DNA from: Pteria penguin
Lineage: Eukaryota; Mollusca; Bivalvia; Pterioida; Pteriidae
Direction of reading: 5' to 3'
DNA: 64,000 nt
Assembly: GCA_035048485.1 (NCBI GenBank)
Contig: CM068587.1
Span: 43,709,842-43,773,841, forward strand
Shown here piece after piece: positions 31,406 through 41,833 of this stretch. The notes under the pieces were generated by a model. That model made no database searches and was not told where the DNA came from. It was given only the letters and a program-made list of their open reading frames with translations. The translations under genes were made by a program, and so were the position numbers. Numbering within the stretch: position 1 is the first letter of the stretch; each line of letters opens with the position of its first letter.

Positions 31406-32122
31406 TAGTTGAACTTCGATAACTCAAAGTCCTTGGGACCTACTAAATGACTTTGCGTTTCGGGAGGTTCGAGTTAACGAAGGTAAGAAAATTCCCGCCA
31501 AATCAAAAGTGAAAGATCGAACTTTAAAACAGCTCATGTACTTTTAACTAAGTCTCACTGTAATACTAGTAGTAGTCGTGAAAAATAACATGAAGGAGAA
31601 GTAATACTCTCTGTAGCAAATCTGTCGGCTTGGACAATGTTCAATGCTGTCGGGGGCTTGGTACAATACCTAAGATATTTTATTTAAGTGTAATTTTATT
31701 AATGTCGATAACTGTTAAAAACTTGCAGCTTGTAAATCTATAATCGGCGACAATTTTCACCATTTGCAATCAAAAATCGCATTCTGTCATAATTACAGCA
31801 GTTAACCTTAACGATCGATTGTGCAACAATACATGTAGGTCAGTTAATCCGTCAACCTTGAACGCACGCGGCTATGAAATTTTAATTGCTGTGTAAACAA
31901 ACCAATTAGTTTCCGATCCTGTCATTTGCTTCGAGTTTTCAAAGGTGAATTTAGTGTAAAATTGTCGTCGGGACCTGAAAATTACTTCGAGTTTTCGGGA
32001 GTATTTGAGTTTCAGAAGTTGGAGTTTGAGAAGGTAAATGACGTTGAAATATTCGAAATGTACTCGGGACCGCAAGATAACTTTGAGTTTCAGGGGGTTT
32101 TCGAGTTATCGAAGTTTGACTG
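31406..32122. mobile_element. Mariner/Tigger-type non-autonomous element, about 717 bp
   Basis: The left end TAGTTGAACTTCGATAACTC and the right end GAGTTATCGAAGTTTGACTG are inverted, with TA on both sides (31404-31405 and 32123-32124). This 'CAGT..AACTTCGATAACTCGAA' terminal type is widespread in animals among Tc1/mariner relatives. The right arm holds two or three repeated units containing GGGACCNGAANATNACTT and CGAGTTTTC. The frame at 31926-32279 crosses these arms and is a repeat artefact. No transposase is seen. Confidence 0.7.
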
Positions 32123-32124
32123 TA

Positions 32125-32641
32125 TACATGTACATGTATATATGATTTTTTTCAAAGAAATTTTGAAATTCAACTTGCAAAAAAACATAACCAATGAAAT
32201 CAGACTATGTAAACATAAATCATTCATGTGTATATATACTGATTTTTTTTTTTTTTTTTTTGCTTTTATATGTTTATAGAAAAAAGTCTTGAAGACTGTT
32301 CCCTAAAAACTTTTAACATTTGATTTTCTATAAGATGTACATTACCATATGTAGAGTTGCTACAATTTCGTTTATTACTTTAAAATGATATAAGTTATAT
32401 TTTAAAAAAAAAAAAGAAAAAGGTATATTTTTTAACCTGTGTATCCATTTCAGACAGGAGGAGCACTGTATTGTGTCTTCTGAACAGTCGTGAAAACACG
32501 ACAGGCAAGGAAACAACATTTCCATTGTGAATGGTCATATAAAATTTTCTATCAATAATTGTACAGAATTTAAGCTGTAGCCTCATGTCATCATTATTCT
32601 AGAAACAACACATCAACCTTTGAACTTATTCACATGCTTTT
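32125..32641. other. Non-coding, poly-T tracts
   Basis: Contains an 18-T run (32244-32261) and an A run (32404-32414). No gene is seen. Confidence 0.45.
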
Positions 32642-33742
32642 TTAGCTCACCTGAGCTAAAGGCTCAGGTGAGCTATTGTGATCAATCGCCGTCCGTCGGC
32701 TATTGTCCGTTGTTAGCTTTTCTACATTTTAAACTTCTTCTCCAGAACCGCTGCACAGGATTTCACCAAACTTCATGGGAAGTAAGTACTCAAAATCCCC
32801 TACCAAGTTTGTGTTTTTTGTGCCGATCCGTAATACAATAAATATAGAACATATAAACCATTTAATTTAGTGCACCATATGCGCATTTCGACAACTTATG
32901 TCTCGTCAGTGATGCTCGTGGCCAAATGATTGGAATTATCAAAATATATAAATATTTGAACAGCAGTGTTGAAACCAAAATGTCCGAAAAGTGAACCAAA
33001 GAATCTATCTAAGGACAGAGCTATGCATGAGGGAGATACTCCTTAGTTTTAGAGTGATTTACTTAATTTGATGACTGAAAATTTGAAGTATATATTTCAT
33101 GTCAATACAAAAGCACTGAAAACTAGACTTATGATGCCCTCGGGGACTATCAGTCCACCAGCAGTGACACCGGCCTAGTGGTTATAATAAATATAGAACA
33201 TATATACCATTTAATTTAGTGCACCATATGCACATTTCGACAACTTATGTCTCTTCAGTGATGCTCGTGGCCAAATGATTGGAATTATCAAAATATATAA
33301 ATATTTGAAGAGCAGTGTTGAAACCAAAATGTCCGAAAAGTGAACCAAAGAATCTATTGAAGGACAGAGCTGTGCATGAGGGAGATACTCCTTAGTTTTA
33401 GAGTGATTTAAGATGGCTGCAATTGGCTCTGATTGGTTGACACATTTTCGACTTCTTCTCCAGAAGCGCTGCACAGAATTTCACCAAACCTAATAGAAGG
33501 TAAGTAATCAAGGTCCTCTACCAAGTTTGTGTTTTTCGTGCCGATCCGTAATCCAAGATGGCCGCTATTGGCTCTGATTGGTTGACACATTTTGGACCTC
33601 AAAACGACTGCACAAAATATCACCAAACCTTATGGAAAGTCTTGTAGAAAAAAAGCAAAATTTTCTACTGAAATGAGCTGTCATTTTATTGTAAATAAGC
33701 AATTTGTGCTCAGGTGAGCAATATAGGCCCTCTTGTTTGCAA
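32642..33742 (+). mobile_element. AGCTCACC-family element, copy 1
   Basis: Starts with TTTTTTAGCTCACCTGAGC, which folds with GCTCAGGTGAGCT into a 13-bp hairpin. It ends with CTCAGGTGAGCAATATAGGC, a short CCTCTTGTTT end and no clear target duplication. The interior has the typical CCGTCCGTC tract and repeated 'cttcttctccagaa...gcc gatccgtaat' units. No ORF is present, so it is non-autonomous. The superfamily is not determined. A tandem 348-bp repeat is inserted in it. Confidence 0.6.
32835..33410 (+). repeat. 348-bp repeat in tandem (1.6 copies) inside the AGCTCACC element
   Basis: Unit 1 runs from 32835 to 33186 and unit 2 from 33187 to 33410. Both begin AATAAATATAGAACATATA and share CGACAACTTATGTCTC and GATGCTCGTGGCCAAATG. 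The first unit ends with CCTCGGGGACTATCAGTCC then GGCCTAGTGGTTAT. It sits between GCCGATCCGTAAT and AGATGGC, a boundary that can be read from the intact unit at 33541-33560. Confidence 0.65.
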
Positions 33743-34269
33743 TATCTAAACTTCAGTCAAAACCAATTATATCTGAAAAACACAAAAGTTGATACCCTTT
33801 CAACTTTACTTATGAGAAATCCTTAACCTTGTTAACTTGCCGACAAAAGCATTGAAACCTTTTTCATTCATATGATATTAATTTTTTTATGTTTTTATTT
33901 TTTATCAACGAAAATCTTTTATTTCAAATCCGTTGATGTACATTTATAACTTAATTGAAATTAATGCTAATGAAAAAAAATATGACACGAACACACATAC
34001 TTCCACACCTTCACTTAAAGTTAAACACATTTATACTAAGTGTTGTCCATTATTGAAACATGTCAATTTTTTTTTAATCAACTTGCACAATTGTTTTAGA
34101 ACTTTATTCCATATTATTTAAAACGATCATATTACTGCATGCATGCAGATCTGACATGTACATCATATAACAGGTAAACTCAAGTAGATTACGCTTTTTA
34201 CCTATCAGTCAGACTTCATTTTCCTTCTATTATATATACATACAACAAGCAATAAGAATGAGATGATAT
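33743..34269. other. Non-coding, nothing recognised
   Basis: AT-rich sequence without a gene or repeat boundary that I can support. Confidence 0.45.
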
Positions 34270-34640
34270 TCAAATAAATTTTATTCAATAGATATAAATG
34301 AAGTAAATAATATGAGCAGTGCACACATCACACATATAAATAACATGCAAATCAGACATATACATCTTATCACAGGTAAACTTGGGTGGATTTACCGATG
34401 CGTACATAATGGCTGCCGATTGCACAAACAGATTACATGTGAAGTAATAAATACAATTTGCTATAACTCAGTCAATTACCATCCAAAATTATTAAAACTT
34501 GGAATATATTTGTGATTTAATCTCCTTTTTAAGAAAATCTAATTTATTTTAAAACTCATTGGTGTTTTCAGTGATTATTTGAGTGTTTTTGGTAAATCGT
34601 TAGTGTTTTTGGTGTTTCCAGTAAGTCTATGCACTGTCGT
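34270..34640 (-). repeat. Dispersed repeat, copy 2 (inverted)
   Basis: Reverse-complement partner of 27905-28240. A 'GTGTTTTTGG' motif is repeated several times near 34563-34618 only in this copy. Confidence 0.65.
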
Positions 34641-34769
34641 AAATCAGTGTAATGATTCTACTAGTGTTCGCGAAGGTGTTCAAATTTTTACCAGACATTT
34701 GGTCTGGTAAACAAATGTTCTTTACCAGACTGGACAATAATTCACCAGACCGAATAAAGAGAGCAAATT

Positions 34770-35175
34770 TATTAAAAAAAGACAAGAAACCGTCAAAGAC
34801 GGTATGACCAGATTGCAAAGGCTTAACGCAAAAAGTTGACAACAGACAGACAGACAGACAGATTTTGTCAATTTATAGACCAGAATTGCTTTGCATTAAC
34901 ATTAACAATACATGTATGTAAGTGGTCACCCTAAAGGCAAAAAACAGTGTGTGTTCACTGAAGCGTAAAGTCAAGGTCAAGGTCACTAAATTTTTGTATT
35001 GGTTGGATAGAACATTCAAGTATCTACAAACCTACCAACTTTGACATAAGTACCCTTTAGGGTATGAGAGAAACCAAGCTAAAAGCAAATGCTAAACGCA
35101 AAATGTTGACGCCTTACAGACAGACGGACGGACAGACGGTTTTCGCCAATTCATAGAAAAAAAAACCCCCAACAT
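34770..35175 (-). repeat. GCAAAGC/CCGTCCGTC/GACCTTGACC family, copy 1
   Basis: On the minus strand it carries the family's order: a CCAGATTGCAAAG head, CTGTCTGTCTGTC or CCGTCTGTCCGTC tracts, CTTTAGGGTGACCAC, and GTGACCTTGACCTTGAC. Two half-units are present, 34800-34985 and 35040-35150. It is a non-coding dispersed repeat, matched by 37215-38160 and 51065-51960. Confidence 0.6.
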
Positions 35176-36850
35176 ATGTACATGGTACATGTGTGTTACC
35201 ATCATTTTTACTGTATTGAACAAGTTATATATTGCTATTAAATAAGTTCAATCAACTTATTCTTTTCTTTGATCATTTTATTTTAACAAAGACCATGTAT
35301 TGTGAATACACATGTACATGTAACTGGTGCATAGTCACTCACAGTGGCCTTGAGAACTTCTCCTTCCCATTATCCAATTTAAAATTTTACTATGTTTGCA
35401 AATTTAATTTTAATATCAAAGGATGTATGTACATGTACATTCAGGTACATGTTTTAGCTAAAAATGAATTTGTCCCCTCCTTCATGAAAGTACTTCCAAA
35501 CTCTGGAGTTTTCTAAGATTTGTGCTAATATTGACTCATATCTATTGAAACCTTAATTACCCACCAAATAGTGGGTATTCCTACTTGATAGAGGGAAATC
35601 CTAATAGAAGACTGTGTCTAAACAGGAAACAGTTCAAAGAGAAATAACTCTGATAATTTTCAGCTTGGTGACATTTTGGTGCCAAAAAAATGATAGTTCA
35701 TCTTTGTTCTGCTAATGGGTTGCATAATGCAGTTGACTGGACATATGCAATGTAGATAAATACTTCTAGTATTACAAGATTACCTACTGCTCATACAGCC
35801 ACAGTAGTTAATACTAGCTGCTTTGCTTGTACAAGTTTGATCACTCCAGAATGTGGTACACATAAAGTACATGCACACGTACACTCTCTGAATTTCGAAG
35901 GGTGATGGGAAGTGCGAGAGGGGGGGGGTGTCTTAGTGCAAGGAATCAGAAGTATTTAGTTTCAACTGGGGATACATTGATGCGTTGGAATTTAATTCTT
36001 CCGACAGGAGTTTTAAGTTTGATTTAGAGAGAGACTATGTACTCTTTGCTTTTGAGACTACGATCGCAAATAACTGCAGATACCTTGATTAATGTTTGAG
36101 CCCTGGTTCTGGACATAAGGTCCGGTGCTATTCTGAAGTTTATTGAAACCGGCGCGATTCTTAAGTTTATCGAACCGAAGCCATTTTTACAAGACATGTC
36201 CGACGAACCTTCGGAAATACTGTTCTACTAGTCTTTTTTAACAGTTTAATGTTTCCATTTACTGATTTAGTAAATAGTACAATATACAGGCATTCAAGCC
36301 ATTCCGGATTTCATTTAATTCTGCCATCAGTCTTAAGTGATATTACATGAATGATCATTGTTAGTTACATGTGTGAAAGTGTTTGGTACACTTTTGTAAC
36401 ATGCTACATTAATATAAAAAAGATTGTACTCGATATCTATATTTCTATTAATGTGTTTGTTACCTCACTCAAATAATGTCTCTCATCGAATCACAATAAC
36501 TCGACTGTTGAACTCCGTAGATTGGCCAGTTAGCAAATGACCTGTTCAAAAGGGACATTTGACCCATGTGTGAATCAGAAATATCACAATCAGCAAGTTT
36601 CTAATAACATGTATATTCCAGACGATACCTATTTCATATTTTATCTGTATTATTTCAACTAGATTTAATATGGGTTGTCTGGGTTTGTAGCTGACCGAAA
36701 ATATTTACACGACCTTTTGCACTAAGTCTTGTTAATGTGTGTATTTTAGTGCTTATAGTTATTATATATCGTTACATATCAAGATATCTCTTGTATATAC
36801 AGGTAATCACAAAAACTTACAATATCAGTGATAACTAAATAATTTAATAA
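35176..36850. other. Non-coding stretch
   Basis: No gene is recognised. The open frame at 35232-35516 has no motif and is AT-biased like its surroundings. A G-run lies at 35922-35932. Confidence 0.45.
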
Positions 36851-36852
36851 AC

Positions 36853-37142
36853 TCTAAATGTAAAGTCCAAAAATCATGACACTATAGGACATACAAAATC
36901 AGTGAAAATGAAAAACAAATGGAAAATAACAAAATATGTCTACTTGAAGAGCATATGTGAACCCCTGTGATGGAGTGAGATCAGGTGCCCGGGGAGAGTG
37001 AGCATCTCCTGTTTGCTAGCAACACCTGTCACATATACCCAGTAGAAAGAGTCAAATCGTGTGAATTCCATATGTATTTATATATGGAGAAGTCGAAGTA
37101 GGTAACCTTCTAGTATAGAAGGGTCAAATCTGTGTAAAATGT
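36853..37142 (-). mobile_element. Naiad family 1, 3' tail fragment
   Basis: On the minus strand this matches the 3' UTR of copy B (5830-6075) almost throughout: TTTACACAGATTTGAC, the GACTTCTCCATATATAAATA region, TGTGACAGGTGTTGCTAGCA, and the CTCACTCTCCCCGGGCACCT tail. It is severely 5'-truncated, with no coding sequence. Confidence 0.75.
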
Positions 37143-37214
37143 GAAGACTGACTTCATGGTATGAACTCAAGTTAGTTTCAAAATACATTGAATTTCACTT
37201 TCTGTAAAACAATG

Positions 37215-38160
37215 AACCATCTGATTTTTGACCGGATTGCAAAGCAATGAATTGGCAAAATCTGTCTGTCCGTCTGTCCATCCGTCCGTCCACACGGCAT
37301 CAACATTTTGCATTTAGCTTCGTTTCTTTCATACCCTAAAGGGTACTTATGTCAAAGTTGGTAGGTTTGTAGATACTTGAATGTTCTATCCAACCAATAT
37401 AGTGACCTTGACCTTGACTTTACGCTTCAGTTAACACAGTTTTTTGCCTTTCGGGTGACCACTTGCATACATTTAATGTCAATGCAAAGCAATTGCCGTC
37501 TATAAATTGGCATAATCCGTCCGTCTATCAGTCCGTCCGCCTGTCCGTCCGTCCATCCTACGTCAGCATTTCACGTTTAGCATTTGCGTTTAGCTTCGTT
37601 TCTTTCATACACTAAAGGGTATTTCTGTCAAAGTGGGTAGGTTTGTAGATACTTGAATGTTCTATCCAACCAATACAAATTTAGTGACTTTGACCTTGAC
37701 TTTATGCTTCAGTGAACACACACTGTTTTTTGCCTTTAGGGTGACCACTTGCATACATGTACTGTTAATGTGAACTCTTGCTTACTGTTAATATAACCTA
37801 CTTCAAAATTAGTCACATTGTAAACATTCGTGAGCTCTTGCTGTCTGACACATACTTGGTGACCTTGACTTGACTTCAGGCTTCAGTGAATGAACACTGT
37901 TTTTCAGTGAACAGAATCTCAGATACCTTGTTAACTTTTATGAGGTCTTGCTCAACGACGTGAAATTGTTTATCCTGGCCTTAATTTCACTGCTTCTGTG
38001 TTCACTTTATGGAATACCGTACCATTGGCAATATGTAGTCAAGTCTTCTTGGACTTTGTTGCTGGTAGGAGGATATCCACATCTCACAAAGGTATCTTTG
38101 CAATCTGGTCATACCATTCTTGACGGTTTCTTGTTAATAATGTGGTTATGTAATGAACTA
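37215..38160 (+). repeat. GCAAAGC/CCGTCCGTC/GACCTTGACC family, copy 2
   Basis: Two tandem units, at about 37228-37460 and 37480-37765. Each has GCAAAGCAAT, a run of CCGTCCGTC, CACTAAAGGGTA or ACCCTAAAGGGTA, GTAGGTTTGTAGATACTTGA and TGACCTTGACTTTA. A degenerate third part follows. The end near 38090-38140 (CTTTGCAATCTGGTCATACC) is the inverted counterpart of its head and matches 34790-34822. The open frame at 37948-38169 lies inside and is not a gene. Confidence 0.6.
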
Positions 38161-38338
38161 ACTACATGAATGAAATTTTAATGAAAAGTGATATAGTGAT
38201 ACATAATATTGCCACCTAAAGTAAATACACAGAGGGTATTTAAACTTATTTAGGTCACTTTACTTTTGTATGTCTTTGAGCTTTTGTTTATATAACATCA
38301 AGGGCTGACTTAAGATTGGTGGGTTTAACAATGTATTT

Positions 38339-38599
38339 TCATTGAATAACAACACCACCTCCTATTTCTAGTGATTGAGGCCAGGGTGATAAGCTTGGCA
38401 CAGGTTCACCTGTAGATTCAGCCCATATTTTTCCTCTGTTGTCCAAAACACATCTAAACGGAGGGGCCAGACCTCTTATGACATGTCCACATGGTAAAAC
38501 AAGAATGTCCTTAAGTTTTAAGCATCTTTTCTTGTCAGTTTCTAGGTTATAAATGTCTTCTGGAACACTTTGTGGAATCCAACCCATGCATTCATGCAT
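38339..38599 (-). CDS. Candidate C-terminal coding fragment, unknown
   Basis: The minus-strand frame from 38599 to the stop at 38339 reads as a balanced, non-repetitive protein with LKDILVLPCGHVIRGLAPPF and ending in SPWPQSLEIGGGVVIQ. Codon use and composition look more protein-like than the surrounding random frames. I do not recognise a family. It could be the last exon of a host gene or an element remnant. No acceptor site strong enough to fix the 5' boundary is seen. Confidence 0.35.
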   Translation of the reverse strand: MHECMGWIPQSVPEDIYNLETDKKRCLKLKDILVLPCGHVIRGLAPPFRCVLDNRGKIWAESTGEPVPSLSPWPQSLEIGGGVVIQ

Positions 38600-39263
38600 G
38601 TCGTTTATGTTTACAAGTGTACTCTTTTTTGACCGGCATTAATAAGTCACAGAATTGAGGGGGTTTTGTCTTAAAGTGATGAAAGCCTTTTATGACACAG
38701 TTTTTAATAAGGATTTTTTATCCCTGTTCTCTATGTTGGGATTGATTCTGTAACAGAATAGAAATTATTTTTTTCATACAAGACAATTTCTAGGTCTGCC
38801 AGTGGTAAAAAAAAATTTGTAACAGCAGATAAGTTGTACATGTTTTAGCATGTATAAACATCAAGTTGAGCATCCTTAACTAGTGTGATGAAATCTTACT
38901 CCTAGGAGGCAATACTTATCTCACTTCTTGCTTACTATGAGTCTGTCAAATTGCACATGCTCTACTCATATATTCCATCAAGAGTATACCATAGTTATGC
39001 TTTCTGAAAATCTTTTTAATTCAAGATACATTTCAAAAGAGTTATAAATTTTTGATTTAAGTTTAAAACAAAACATTGATAATTTGAAAAAAAAATTGTA
39101 TGTCAAATTTATCAGTGCCTTTTGTTATGTGAAACAACTAGACCCCAAGGGCTACAAAATGAGACTATCAGAAAGTCTCTGCGATAATAAGTTTTTGAGG
39201 AGATGTGGTAACAAAAATTGTTTACAGATAGATGGCAAGTCGGACGACCGGGTATCGCTCAAG
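38600..39263. other. Non-coding, nothing recognised
   Basis: AT-rich. The plus-strand frame from 39084 runs into a repeat end at 39264 and is not supported. Confidence 0.4.
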
Positions 39264-39412
39264 CTCGACTGGTCTAGACCAGTAGAGCTAAAAACCACTG
39301 CATTTGATTGTCAAAATTTTCTTAAACCTTCGTCTTCTTTATCTACTTTGCATATTTGTTTGATGGTGCAGAGGTGCCTGATATAAGCCCAATTGGGCCT
39401 ATTGTTTTCTTT
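39264..39412 (+). repeat. Fragment of the AGCTC hairpin repeat families
   Basis: Contains a strong hairpin, AGCTCGACTGGTC and GACCAGTAGAGCT, akin to the family at 58259-59365. Near 39386 it has the 3' signature GCCCAATTGGGCCTATTG, a variant of the AGCTCACC-family end. Confidence 0.45.
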
Positions 39413-40540
39413 TATGTCAATTGTGTTTGCCAAGACTGAATTTTGCAGGCATTTGGTGGTTACTGTCGTATAGCTTGGTCAAATCATTTTCTTTACAGAT
39501 GTAACAATTTTCATGTCTGTCACTATATATGTTTAAATACCAGTTTGTTGTGAGTGGGTATACACAATTTATTTTGTGAAGAAAAATGAAAACTGTACTG
39601 TATGTATCACTAGGTGGAAAATACACCAAGTCTTCTAAAAAGGACACTTACTATCTTATACATAATTGTAAGTTTGCATAATGGGAAAAAAGCACAAACA
39701 TTTATCCTCTTTGACTGACCAACCCCTTCTTGTGACGTCGTTGGAGTAGAAAAACCTGTTAGTTTTGATTATAGATATTGTTACAAATACAAATTGGTAA
39801 GTTACTCAACAGGCACTTCCTAACTCTGAATCCGCAACCCTCCGTGATCCCTCCCCATCATCTTGGTGGCCAGAAAAGGGTGTGATTTCCACCCTCAATT
39901 GCCATCGGCTTTGTTACGGTGGAAAGGGTGGTTCATCCCAACTCCACGATTCCCATTGGCTCGGGGGAGTACAAAGTGATCACATGATTTGTACTGATGT
40001 ATTGTAGCCTTTTTGGACATTGTAGCAGTTCAGTTTTTAAAAAGAATTGATACACTAGCTGGGATTAGTACATCCTGTCTGTACATTATACTACGGATGG
40101 ATAGACTACGGTTGGCGTAGATGGTAAAATCAGTGGACGCATAATCTGGGCATGGATCATCTGGGGACACCAGAAATTCTCTGTGAACGGATCATCTAGA
40201 AATCTTTCAGTGCCCCCTCCCCCCATTATGATAGTAAAGTGGGGCTTTTGGGGGGGGGGGGGGTTCTCTCTTTTTCTTTTTTAATTTCACTTTTGAAATG
40301 TATATTTATCATCTTCACAATGTGCTAAGAATGAACCATTTTCTGAAAAATGTTCTGGGGGAGACTTGGTCTTTGAATACAGTTGTGCCTCCCAGGCATT
40401 CACGTTTCTGCATCCGCCCCTTAAATGTTTTATACATGAAACAAATTGATTTGTACACAAAAAGTGGCATTTTGAACTGATTCCATATTAAAATCTGTTA
40501 CTTTGAAAAATTGATTTTGTACTTCTTTATTCAAAGGAAT
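39413..40540. other. Non-coding, includes a GC-richer island
   Basis: At 39820-39970 the sequence is GC-richer and holds CCCATTGGCTCGGGGG (a CCAAT-type box on the minus strand) and TGACGTCG near 39733. This could be promoter-like, but no transcription unit can be tied to it. A poly-G run (40249-40263) follows. Confidence 0.35.
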
Positions 40541-41833
40541 AAAGAGATGCCCCATATACTATGTTTTTCCTCTAGTTTTTCAAAATTTTCTCATGGGATG
40601 TCCCCTGAACCCGCTTATGGGAGGGGAACACCCCCTCCCATAAGGTCCCCCACTCCGCCCTTTGGGCCTCGAATAGTGTGCCCCTCCCCGCAGCATTGCA
40701 AGTTATGGATCCACCCCTGCTAGTGTACTGCACGGAGAGCATTACCTATTTCAGAATAATTCATATTGATAAATTATCATTTTTATCTTTGATACAGTAT
40801 CCCAAAAATACAGCTGATCAATTTATATTCATAGTAGTTACGTTTCTAGGCACATGTGGCAAAATTTCACTAAAATGCTTTTATACAATCCCTTGCTTTG
40901 AAATGACGTCATCAACATCGCCATTATCCGCAATGGGTAGTTCGGAGAAGAGGGAATTTCAACTGATTGTTCTGCTATAAATGATGTGCATACTATATCT
41001 GGAATGTACCGGTATATGAGTGGAGGTAAAAATTGGTATAAGTTAAGATTGTTTGAAAATACCTACCAGTTATCATGAGTTATGTGAATATATCTAATTT
41101 CTTTTCTGTGCGTTTTCTGCCCGTTTTTGGCGTCTTCTCAGTTCTTGTCACGTTTCAAAGAGAACAATTGTTGCACGCGCGACATGAGCATGTACGCTTT
41201 TGTGCTTTTTGTAATTTATGAATAAAGAAACCAACAAACTTCTAATTGAAAGAGAGAATTTATTATTTGAGGATCACACGTGAATTTAAACATCGTTTGA
41301 CGTTGAAATTATCCAGAATGGCTTAAAATCTGGAATGGCTTGAACACCTGTACTATCCACATTTAACCAGAAACATAGTTTGCCTTTCATAAATTTGCTA
41401 ATTTTATTTTTAGGGGGGATTTGAGGAGGGTGTTAGTCATCTTGGATGTTAATTTTCTCGTGTGCCCTAATGGGAGATACCGCCATGAACTGCGGTCCTA
41501 ATATTTAGGGTGGAAATAAAAGATATTCCTGCAAAAATGGTGTAAAGAACAATGGTACATTATTGTGACATCATAAGGTGGCTAACTCCAATCGATGTTA
41601 CTAACTGATAGTACCTAAGAGCCACCTAATGGACAGTACCTCCCATTTTGACGGTCTGATATTTTATGCCAAAAAAATGATAACGATGGAATGATTTAAT
41701 TTACAATGAATAGCACTTGAGGATATCCATACTCTGCCATAACTTTCAAATGTTCCACAAGATGTGATTCTTGAAGAGGACTAAGCAAAGACTTCTGCAG
41801 CTCATAACAACTTCTGGATCAACATTTCCAAAG
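40541..41833. other. Non-coding, C-rich repeat-like block then AT-rich sequence
   Basis: 40600-40735 is rich in CCCC and GGGG (GGGAGGGGAACACCCCCTCC, a local palindrome). No gene is seen up to the Naiad tail at 41834. Confidence 0.4.

Noticed and set aside
31926..32279. Frame with FSGVFEFQKLEFEK repeats
   Set aside because: It spans the iterated right arm of a mariner-type element and ends in a poly-T tract.
39417..39647. Minus-strand frame with YICKENDLTKLYDSNHQ
   Set aside because: No family, no clear start and no splice context; it also runs into a repeat end at 39412.
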